A stretch of 37,064 nucleotides of DNA from Dehalococcoidia bacterium (GTDB lineage Bacteria > Chloroflexota > Dehalococcoidia > Tepidiformales > Tepidiformaceae). Location: the NCBI GenBank assembly GCA_022826585.1, contig JAJDUR010000069.1, positions 1-37,064 of the forward strand. Reading direction: 5' to 3'. Below the pieces are notes generated by a model. The model was not told the DNA's origin, searched no databases, and saw only the letters and a list, made by a program, of their open reading frames with translations. Position numbers and translations under genes: made by a program. Positions 30,386 to 37,064 of this stretch are shown here, piece by piece (within the stretch, counting starts at the first letter, position 1; every line of letters starts with the position of its first letter).

Positions 30386-31680
30386 GGCGTTTCCGGCTCC
30401 CCCTCATCATCATCGCGGCGATCGCCTGGATCGTGGTCGGCCTCATCGTCGCCCGCGGCCCCCAGCCCGAGATCATCGTCCCCGCCGAAGTCATTACCAA
30501 GGTCGGCTTCCTCAACATCTCCAACACGATGATCTCCGCCTGGGCGGCGATGTTCATCCTCCTCGTCGGCTGCTTCCTCGCCACCCGCACGATGCGGCTC
30601 ATCCCCACCGGCGCCCAGAACTTCGTCGAGTCCGTCATCGAGTTCCTCATGGGTCAGCTGGAGGACATCGCCGGCACCAGCAACGCCCGCCGTTTCTTCC
30701 CCGTCATCGCCACCTTCTTCATCTTCATCCTCCTCGCCAACTGGATGGGCCTCCTCCCCTTCTTCAACGCCATCGGCAAGACCGAGGACATCGGCGTCGA
30801 GGTCTTCCACTACATCGAGGAGCACCACGAGCACCACGAGCCCTTCGAGGAGGAGATCGCGCATTCCTCCGGCTGGCTTGTCGACAACGTCGGCATCGGC
30901 CTCGTCAAGCCCAATGCCGGCGACGCCCACTTCGAGATGGGCGCCAACCCCTCGAATCTCGTGTCCGCCGAGGAAGCCCTCGACAAGTACATCGTCTTCC
31001 TCGCCGAGACCTTCACCGATTTCGAGGCTGAGGGCGGCGGCGGCCACGGTCCCGTCCAGGTCACCCCCGACATGCTCGAGGGCGCTATTGCCGCCCTCAA
31101 CGCGGACCCCGACGCACCCAAGCTCCTGCCCGCCAGCGAGAAGCATGCCGTCCCCAGCGCCGCCCTTGGCGATGAGCTCGTCGTGAGCGGCATCGACTTC
31201 CCCGGTCAGAAGCTGGCGCTCATCATCCCGCTCTTCCGCTCCGTCTACAGCGACGTCAACAACACGATCGCGCTCGCCCTCATCTCGTTCGTCATGGTCG
31301 AGTTCTGGGGCCTGCGCACCCTCGGCTTCAGCTACCTCGGGAAGTTCTTCAACTTCAGCGGGGCCATCCCCTTCTTCGTCGGCATCCTCGAGCTGCTCTC
31401 GGAGTTCATCCGCATCGTCAGCTTCGCCTTCAGGCTCTTCGGAAACATCTTCGCCGGGGAGGTGCTCATCTTAATGCTCACCTTCCTCTTGCCCTTCCTC
31501 ATCGTCGACATCATCTATGGCCTGGAGCTCTTCGTCGGCTTCATCCAGGCTGCGGTCTTCGCTCTCCTCACGCTCGTGTTCGCCGTCATGGCGGTCGAGC
31601 ACCACGACGAGGAGCACGACGACCACGAAGGCGAAGCCGGCCACGACGAAATGGAATCCCAGGGGACCCCGGGGCAGTAG
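30382..31680 (+). CDS. atpB: ATP synthase F0 subunit a, with a large internal insertion
   Basis: Membrane subunit forming the proton half-channels. At 432 residues it is much longer than the usual 230-270. Core features are the N-terminal helix, FFPVIATFFIFILLANWMGLLP (105-126), SDVNNTIALALISFVM (290-305) and the essential Arg351 in RIVSFAFRLFGNIFAGEV. Between residues about 132 and 285, where relatives have a short loop, lies an extra hydrophilic segment with a His/Glu cluster (HYIEEHHEHHEPFEEE, 143-158), a Gly-rich stretch and VQVTPDMLEGAIAALN. The C-terminus is also extended with a His/Asp/Glu-rich tail (VEHHDEEHDDHEGE). The reading frame is uninterrupted and codon use is like its neighbours, so this is not a frameshift. 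The start GTG overlaps atpZ. Confidence 0.92.
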   Translation: MRRFRLPLIIIAAIAWIVVGLIVARGPQPEIIVPAEVITKVGFLNISNTMISAWAAMFILLVGCFLATRTMRLIPTGAQNFVESVIEFLMGQLEDIAGTSNARRFFPVIATFFIFILLANWMGLLPFFNAIGKTEDIGVEVFHYIEEHHEHHEPFEEEIAHSSGWLVDNVGIGLVKPNAGDAHFEMGANPSNLVSAEEALDKYIVFLAETFTDFEAEGGGGHGPVQVTPDMLEGAIAALNADPDAPKLLPASEKHAVPSAALGDELVVSGIDFPGQKLALIIPLFRSVYSDVNNTIALALISFVMVEFWGLRTLGFSYLGKFFNFSGAIPFFVGILELLSEFIRIVSFAFRLFGNIFAGEVLILMLTFLLPFLIVDIIYGLELFVGFIQAAVFALLTLVFAVMAVEHHDEEHDDHEGEAGHDEMESQGTPGQ

Positions 31681-32010
<330 letters not shown>

Positions 32011-32048
32011 CCCGGCGGAAACGCCAATCGGGAAGAAGGGAGCTCGCG

Positions 32049-32561
32049 ATGGGCGAGGCTTTCACCGCTCTCGGTATCAATCTGCCGCAGTTGATCGCGC
32101 AGATCGCGAATTTCGTGGTCCTGCTCCTCATCCTGCGCTTCACCCTCTACAAGCCGGTCCTGCGCATGCTCGACCAGCGCCGCGAGCGCATTGCCGAGGG
32201 GCTCGGCGCGGCCGAACAGGCCCGCGCCGAAGCCTCCGACGCACAGGAGCGCATCGAGGCCCAGCTTGCCGAGGCCCGCGGACAGGGTCAGGAGATCGTG
32301 GCCAACGCCCAGCAGGTGGCGGCCCGCATCCAGGACGATGCGCGCCAGCAGGCCGAACGCGATCGCGAGGCAGCCGCCGAGCGCTCGCTCCAGGAAATCC
32401 AGCTGGAGCGTGACCGCGCGATCGCCGACCTCCGCGCGGAGTTTGCCGAGATCACCGTCACCGCCGCCGAGCGGGTCATCCGCCAGTCCCTCGATGGAGA
32501 CGCCCACCAGCGCATCATCGAGGAGACCCTGGCCGAGTCCGACCTCGGGGAGCGAAGCTAG
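32049..32561 (+). CDS. atpF: ATP synthase F0 subunit b
   Basis: A 170-residue peripheral-stalk subunit. It has one N-terminal membrane helix (LIAQIANFVVLLLILRFTLYKPV), then a long charged coiled coil (RRERIAEGLGAAEQARAEA through AAAERSLQEIQLERDRAIADLR), then ITVTAAERVIRQSLDGDAHQRIIEE, which contacts the delta subunit. Only one b gene is seen, so the stalk is a b homodimer. The stop abuts the atpH start with no spacer. Confidence 0.95.
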   Translation: MGEAFTALGINLPQLIAQIANFVVLLLILRFTLYKPVLRMLDQRRERIAEGLGAAEQARAEASDAQERIEAQLAEARGQGQEIVANAQQVAARIQDDARQQAERDREAAAERSLQEIQLERDRAIADLRAEFAEITVTAAERVIRQSLDGDAHQRIIEETLAESDLGERS

Positions 32562-33092
32562 ATGGCCGACAGGCAGGCGGCAAAGCGCTACGCCCAGGCG
32601 GCCTTCGCCATCGCCCGCGACGGCGATGCGATCGCCCAGTGGCGCGCCGACCTCGACGACGTCGCCGCCGTCCTGGCGGACTCCGATGCCGCGGGCTGGT
32701 TCGCCGCCCCGCGCGTACCCGTCGCCGACCGCCAGGCCGCTGCCGAACGCGCGCTCGAAGTCGGGCAGCTTGCGCTGAACCTCGCCCGCTTGCTCGTCGC
32801 CAAGGGGCGGACCCTGGAGGCGCGCGACATCGCCGACGCCTTCAACCGTCTCGCCGATGAGCACGAGGGCCTCGCGCAGGCCGAGATCACCACGGCCGTC
32901 CCCCTCGGGGACGACCAGGTCGCCGCCATGGAGCAGCGCCTGGGCGAGGCCCTGGGGAAGCAGATCACCGCCACCGCCACTGTCGACTCCGACATCATCG
33001 GTGGCGTCGTTCTCCGCATCGACGACCATCTCATCGATGGCAGCGTGCGCACTCGCCTGCGGCGGATGCGCCAGGAGCTGAGCGGCGCCTAG
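32562..33092 (+). CDS. atpH: ATP synthase F1 subunit delta
   Basis: A 176-residue stalk-to-F1 connector. The N-terminal helical bundle (AAKRYAQAAFAIARDGDAIAQWRADLDDVAAVL) is followed by FNRLADEHEGLAQAEITTAVPL and the C-terminal signature DSDIIGGVVLRIDDHLIDGSVRTRL. Length and order are normal. The ATG follows directly on the atpF stop. Confidence 0.95.
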   Translation: MADRQAAKRYAQAAFAIARDGDAIAQWRADLDDVAAVLADSDAAGWFAAPRVPVADRQAAAERALEVGQLALNLARLLVAKGRTLEARDIADAFNRLADEHEGLAQAEITTAVPLGDDQVAAMEQRLGEALGKQITATATVDSDIIGGVVLRIDDHLIDGSVRTRLRRMRQELSGA

Positions 33093-33119
33093 GGCCGCAC
33101 CACACAAGAGGGAACCACC

Positions 33120-34622
33120 ATGGCCGTTCGCGCCGAAGAGATTGCATCCATCCTCCGCGAGCAGATCGAGCAGTTCGAGGCTCCGTCTGTCGCCACCGAC
33201 GTCGGCGTCGTCATCGAAGCCGGCGACGGCGTGGCCCGGGCTCACGGCCTCACCAACGCCCGCTACTCGGAGCTGCTCGAATTCCCCAACGGCACCATGG
33301 GCCTCGCCCTCAACCTCGAGGAAGAGTCCGTCAGCGCCGTCGTCCTCGGCGACTACGAGGACATCAAGGAAGGCGACGAGGTGCGCGCCACCGGCCGCAT
33401 CATCGAGGTTCCCGTGGGCGACGAGCTCATCGGTCGTGTCGTCGATGCGCTCGGCAACCCCATCGATGGCAAGGGTCCCCTCGGCACCACGAAGACGCGC
33501 CCGGTCGAGCGCATCGCCCCTGGCGTCACCCTCCGCCAGAGCGTCGACACCCCCGTCCAGACCGGCATCAAGGCGATCGACTCGATGATCCCCATCGGCC
33601 GCGGCCAGCGCGAGCTCATCATCGGCGACCGCTCCACCGGCAAGAGCGCCATCGCCCTCGACACCATCATCAACCAGAAGGGCGGCGACCTGATCTGCAT
33701 CTACGTCGCCGTCGGCCAGAAGGCCGGCAAGGTCGCCCAGGTGCTCGGCCAGCTCGAAGAGTACGGCGCCATGGAGCACACCATCATCGTCGCCGCCGGC
33801 GCCTCCGAGTCGGCGGCTCTCCAGTACCTCGCGCCCTACGCCGGTTGCGCCATGGGCGAGGAGATCATGGAGAGCGGGCGAGACGCCCTCATCATCTACG
33901 ACGACCTCAGCAAGCACGCCTGGGCCTACCGCCAGATCTCCCTCCTCCTGCGCCGTCCTCCCGGGCGCGAGGCCTACCCCGGCGATGTCTTCTACCTCCA
34001 CAGCCGCCTGCTCGAGCGCGCGGCCAAGCTGGAGGCGGGCGGCTCCCTGACCGCCCTGCCTATCATCGAGACGCAGGCCAACGACGTGTCGGCCTACATC
34101 CCCACCAACGTCATCTCCATTACCGACGGCCAGATCTACCTGGAGCCCGACCTCTTCAACGCCGGCATCCGCCCGGCGCTCAACGTCGGCCTCTCCGTGA
34201 GCCGCGTGGGCGGCTCCGCCCAGACGCGCGCCATGCGCTCCGTCGCCGGGCGCCTCAAGCTCGACCACGCCCAGTTCCGCGAGCTCCAGGCCTTCGACCA
34301 GTTCGGCACCAGCGACCTCGACGCCGCCACCCAGCGGCAGCTCGAGCGTGGCCTGCGCGCCAACGAGGTGCTCAAGCAGCCCCAGTTCGCGCCCCTCAGC
34401 CTCGCGGAAGAGGTCGCCGTCATCTTCGGCCTCACCAACGGGCTGCTCGATGACGTGCCCACCGAGAAGATCGCCGACTTCGAGGCCGCCTTCACCGGCT
34501 ACCTCTCCAGCAACAAGCCCGACCTCTCCGCCCGCATCGAGTCCGAGCGCACCATCAGCGACGAGACCGACCAGGAGCTTCGCGACGCCATCGCCGAGTT
34601 CAAGGAGACCGTCCCCTACTAG
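33120..34622 (+). CDS. atpA: ATP synthase F1 subunit alpha
   Basis: Non-catalytic nucleotide-binding subunit, 500 residues. Features are [18 protein letters not shown] (beta-barrel domain), [34 protein letters not shown] with P-loop GDRSTGKS (169-176), [18 protein letters not shown] (Walker B) and the arginine-finger region [18 protein letters not shown]. The usual P-loop is GDRQTGKT; here Gln172 is Ser and Thr176 is Ser. A GAGGGA site precedes the ATG. It ends 8 bases before atpG. Confidence 0.97.
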   Translation: MAVRAEEIASILREQIEQFEAPSVATDVGVVIEAGDGVARAHGLTNARYSELLEFPNGTMGLALNLEEESVSAVVLGDYEDIKEGDEVRATGRIIEVPVGDELIGRVVDALGNPIDGKGPLGTTKTRPVERIAPGVTLRQSVDTPVQTGIKAIDSMIPIGRGQRELIIGDRSTGKSAIALDTIINQKGGDLICIYVAVGQKAGKVAQVLGQLEEYGAMEHTIIVAAGASESAALQYLAPYAGCAMGEEIMESGRDALIIYDDLSKHAWAYRQISLLLRRPPGREAYPGDVFYLHSRLLERAAKLEAGGSLTALPIIETQANDVSAYIPTNVISITDGQIYLEPDLFNAGIRPALNVGLSVSRVGGSAQTRAMRSVAGRLKLDHAQFRELQAFDQFGTSDLDAATQRQLERGLRANEVLKQPQFAPLSLAEEVAVIFGLTNGLLDDVPTEKIADFEAAFTGYLSSNKPDLSARIESERTISDETDQELRDAIAEFKETVPY

Positions 34623-34630
34623 GGAGCGCC

Positions 34631-35524
34631 ATGCCCACCATCCAACAGCTCCGCCGCCGCATCGGGTCGGTCCGCAATACCGCCAAGATCACGAACGCGC
34701 TCCAGCTCGTGGCGGCTTCCAAGATGCGCCGCGCCCAGGAGCGGGCCACCGAGGGCCGCCCCTACGCGGAGAAGATCCAGCTCGTCCTCTCCTCCCTTGC
34801 CTCCACCGCCCCCGGCGGCGGCGAGGGCGACAGCGACGAGTCGCATCCCTTCCTCACCCAGCGCCCGGTCGGGAACATCGGCATCCTCCACATCACGCCC
34901 GACCGCGGCCTCTGCGGCGCCCTCAACGCCAACCTCAACAACAGCGCCGGCGGCTTCGTCGCCGAGACCGAGCCCCCGACCGCCATCGTCGCCGTCGGGC
35001 GCAAGGGCCGCGACTTCTTCGTGCGCTCGCGCCAGAACGTCGCCGCCGAGTTCACCGACCTCGGCGACTATCCCGCCCTCACCGACACGAGCGTCATCGC
35101 CCGCCTCGTCATGGACGACTACCTCGCGGGCGAGGTCGACCAGGTCTTCATCAGCTTCGCCGAGTTCGTCAGCACCGTGAACCAGCGGCCCGTCGTGCGC
35201 CGCCTCCTCCCCGTCGAGCCCCCCACGGCGGCGGACGAGGCGGAAGCCGAGGCCTTCCGGCAGGAGTACATCTTCGAGCCCGACCCCGGCCAGGTCTTCG
35301 AGCGTCTCCTCCCCCGCTACGTGGAGATGCAGGTGCACGCCGCCATCCTTGAGTCGGCCGCTTCCGAGCAGTCCGCCCGCATGGTCGCCATGAAGAACGC
35401 GACCGACAACGCCAACGAGATCGAGCGCGAGCTCACCCTCACCTACAACAAGGCTCGCCAGGAGCAGATCACCACCGAGCTGCTCGACATCGTCGGCGGC
35501 GCCGAGGCCGTTGTGAATGAGTAG
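34631..35524 (+). CDS. atpG: ATP synthase F1 subunit gamma
   Basis: Central-shaft subunit, 297 residues. N-terminal coiled coil is LRRRIGSVRNTAKITNALQLVAASKM, the Rossmann-like middle contains ITPDRGLCGALNANL, and the C-terminal coiled coil is ARMVAMKNATDNANEIERELTLTYNKARQEQITTELLDIVGGAEAV, all conserved. The stop overlaps the following HAD gene by 8 bases, so the next two genes belong to the same transcript. Confidence 0.96.
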   Translation: MPTIQQLRRRIGSVRNTAKITNALQLVAASKMRRAQERATEGRPYAEKIQLVLSSLASTAPGGGEGDSDESHPFLTQRPVGNIGILHITPDRGLCGALNANLNNSAGGFVAETEPPTAIVAVGRKGRDFFVRSRQNVAAEFTDLGDYPALTDTSVIARLVMDDYLAGEVDQVFISFAEFVSTVNQRPVVRRLLPVEPPTAADEAEAEAFRQEYIFEPDPGQVFERLLPRYVEMQVHAAILESAASEQSARMVAMKNATDNANEIERELTLTYNKARQEQITTELLDIVGGAEAVVNE

Positions 35525-36179
35525 CAAGGCCCCCTTCGACGCGGTCATCTTCGACATGGACGGTGTCCTCGTCGATGGCGAGCCTATCTACTACGAAGCC
35601 GCCCGCGCCCTCCTGGCCGAGGACGGCCTGACGCTTCCCCTCGATCGGTACAAGCAATACATGGGCACCAAGGCCGGCTGGGACGAGCTGGCCGAGGACC
35701 TCGAACTGCCGCGCCCCGCTTCCTACTATCGCGAACGCGGGTATGTGCTCGTCGCCGCCGCCTACGCTGCCGTCGACACCGCCCTTCCCGGCGCCGTCGA
35801 GCTCGTGCGGGGCCTGCAGCGCCTCGGGCTGCCCCTCGCCCTCGCCTCCTCCACGCACAGCTCCAACGTAGCGGTCTGCCTCGACCGGCTCGGCATCGCC
35901 GACGCGTTCACGGCCGCCGTCTGTGGCGACGACGTCACGAACGGCAAGCCCGACCCCGAGATCTACCTGGAAGCCGCCGCGCGGCTCGGCCTGGACCCGA
36001 CCCGTTGCCTCGCCATCGAGGACGCCCCCGCCGGTATCAGGGCCGCCCGCGCCGCGGGCATGGCCTGCTGGGCCGTCCGCACCGAGTACACCCGCGGCCT
36101 GCCCCTCCCCGACCCCGACCGCACGCTCGAGTCCCTCACCGAGATCAACCTCGCCGACATCGCGGGGGTGCCCGCATGA
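35517..36179 (+). CDS. HAD-superfamily phosphatase/phosphoglucomutase-like hydrolase
   Basis: A 220-residue HAD hydrolase of the beta-phosphoglucomutase/phosphatase-like group. Motif I is [19 protein letters not shown] (nucleophile Asp13, acid/base Asp15), motif II is [10 protein letters not shown], motif III Lys is in [13 protein letters not shown], and motif IV is [18 protein letters not shown]. An alpha-helical cap lies between residues about 20 and 85. The substrate is a small phosphorylated compound, not determinable. It is embedded in the ATP synthase operon between atpG and atpD, overlapping atpG by 8 bases and the next gene by 4. Confidence 0.9.
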   Translation: MSSKAPFDAVIFDMDGVLVDGEPIYYEAARALLAEDGLTLPLDRYKQYMGTKAGWDELAEDLELPRPASYYRERGYVLVAAAYAAVDTALPGAVELVRGLQRLGLPLALASSTHSSNVAVCLDRLGIADAFTAAVCGDDVTNGKPDPEIYLEAAARLGLDPTRCLAIEDAPAGIRAARAAGMACWAVRTEYTRGLPLPDPDRTLESLTEINLADIAGVPA

Positions 36180-36913
36180 GCGAGCTCGTCCTGCGCGAGG
36201 ACCGCGACGGCGTCGCCACCCTCACGCTCAACCGCCCCGAGGCTCTCAACGCCCTCAACATCCCGCTCTTCACCGAGCTGCGCGAGCACGTGGCCGCCAT
36301 CACCGACCAGACCGACTCCGTCGGCTGCGTCGTCCTCCGTGGCGAGGGCCGCGCCTTCAGCGCCGGCAACGACCTGAAGGCCCTCGGTACACCCGCGCCC
36401 GACCCCTACTACCAGGCCGAGACGCTCGACATGATCGAGGCGCTCCCCCAGCCCGTCATCGCCTCCGTGCGCGGCGCCTGCTACACCGGCGCTCTCGAAC
36501 TCATGCTCGCCGCCGACCTCTGCATCGCCGGCGAGTCCGCCATCTTCTGCGACTCTCACGGCGAGTGGGCGCTCACGCCCCTCTGGGGCCTCACGCAGCG
36601 TCTTCCCCGCCGCATCGGTCCCCTCCTCGCCAAGGAGATGATGTACACCGCCCGCCGCGTCGACGCCCACGAGGCCGTCAGCATCGGCCTGGCGAACCGC
36701 GTCGTCCCCGACGACGAGCTCGACGAGGCCGCGGCCGCCATGGCCGCCCAGATCGCCTCCAACTCGTGGCACACCCTCCGCGCCGACAAGCGTCTCGTGA
36801 ACGAGGGTCAGAACTACAACCATGCCGAAGGCCTTGTCTTCGAGCGTCGAACCAGCCCCGGTGCGGGGCCCGAGCTGGCGGAGCGCCTCGAGCGCTTTCG
36901 CTCCAAATCCTGA
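36176..36913 (+). CDS. Enoyl-CoA hydratase/isomerase (crotonase) family protein
   Basis: A 245-residue crotonase-fold protein. It has [23 protein letters not shown], the first oxyanion-hole strand [14 protein letters not shown], and the second with the catalytic Glu in [18 protein letters not shown] (Glu108, equivalent to rat Glu144). By my alignment the second catalytic Glu (rat Glu164) is His128 in [20 protein letters not shown], with a Glu two residues on. That makes a standard hydratase uncertain; isomerase, hydrolase or another crotonase reaction is possible. It overlaps the HAD gene (ATGA) and ends 23 bases before atpD, inside the ATP synthase operon. Confidence 0.9.
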   Translation: MSELVLREDRDGVATLTLNRPEALNALNIPLFTELREHVAAITDQTDSVGCVVLRGEGRAFSAGNDLKALGTPAPDPYYQAETLDMIEALPQPVIASVRGACYTGALELMLAADLCIAGESAIFCDSHGEWALTPLWGLTQRLPRRIGPLLAKEMMYTARRVDAHEAVSIGLANRVVPDDELDEAAAAMAAQIASNSWHTLRADKRLVNEGQNYNHAEGLVFERRTSPGAGPELAERLERFRSKS

Positions 36914-36936
36914 GCAACCCCAGAAGGAGCCCCATC

Positions 36937-37064
36937 ATGGTCACTGCTGCTACCGCCGAGGGACGCATCGTCCAGATCATCGGCACCGTGATCGACGTCG
37001 AGTTCCCGCCCGACCAGCTGCCCCCCATCTACAACGCCCTCCGCATCGACCGCGGCGACGGCAC
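36937..37064 (+). CDS. atpD: ATP synthase F1 subunit beta (N-terminal part; runs off the window)
   Basis: Only the first 42 codons are present. After a short leader, [19 protein letters not shown] followed by [10 protein letters not shown] is the conserved N-terminal beta-barrel of the catalytic beta subunit. AGAAGGAG lies 9 bases before the ATG. The catalytic P-loop and the epsilon gene (atpC) are outside the window. Confidence 0.93.
   Translation, partial: MVTAATAEGRIVQIIGTVIDVEFPPDQLPPIYNALRIDRGDG

Overview
This is a 37 kb, very GC-rich, gene-dense bacterial chromosomal segment. The B12 and thiamine-precursor binding proteins are lipoproteins, no TonB-dependent outer-membrane transporter is seen, a secreted-domain linker is Pro/Thr-rich, and there are acyl-CoA-handling genes plus an F-type ATP synthase operon. 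Together these suggest a monoderm-like, probably heterotrophic Chloroflexota bacterium (Dehalococcoidia-like). That placement is inference from gene content only.

Layout. 1-3.8 kb: the start of a thiolase, a VOC-fold protein, 3-methyladenine glycosylase (tag), a protein built of 11-residue repeats, and a minus-strand VanW / double ABM-domain / DinB set. 3.9-7.1 kb: a TPP-riboswitch-led minus-strand operon (thiamine-binding-family protein, ThiX-, ThiY- and ThiZ-like ABC transporter). 7.1-12.2 kb: an acyl-CoA dehydrogenase-fold flavoprotein, then a lower-GC islet with one DGQHR-domain (DndB-like) gene lying between two almost identical 42-bp terminator sequences, then a CaiB/BaiF CoA-transferase, a DUF402 protein and a YbaY-like lipoprotein. 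12.4-14.0 kb: three tRNAs and two MarR-family regulators. 14.1-20.6 kb: a cobalamin-riboswitch-led minus-strand operon that couples B12 uptake (btuC, btuF, btuD) to corrinoid salvage (cobO, cobT, cobS, cobU). 20.6-29.4 kb: tRNA-Leu, an MBL-fold hydrolase, a MoxR/DUF58/DUF4129 operon, a ComB-like phosphatase and a tightly overlapping murI-pyrF-DUF951-MFS operon. 29.5-37.1 kb: a DUF151 protein and the ATP synthase operon (atpZ-like, B, E, F, H, A, G, then a HAD phosphatase and an enoyl-CoA hydratase-like gene, then the start of atpD).

How it fits together. Two vitamin systems are each headed by a metabolite-sensing RNA. In the B12 leader a terminator hairpin and a complementary 9-nt antiterminator segment can be read directly, so an OFF switch controlling uptake and salvage together is likely. 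The ATP synthase operon has two unusual features: subunit a carries about 150 extra residues between membrane segments, and two metabolic genes are embedded between the gamma and beta subunit genes. The most accessory-looking piece is the DGQHR islet. Its duplicated terminators, weaker GC bias, own promoter-like sequence and a 14-bp palindrome point to a self-contained acquired cassette with no other phosphorothioation gene in view.
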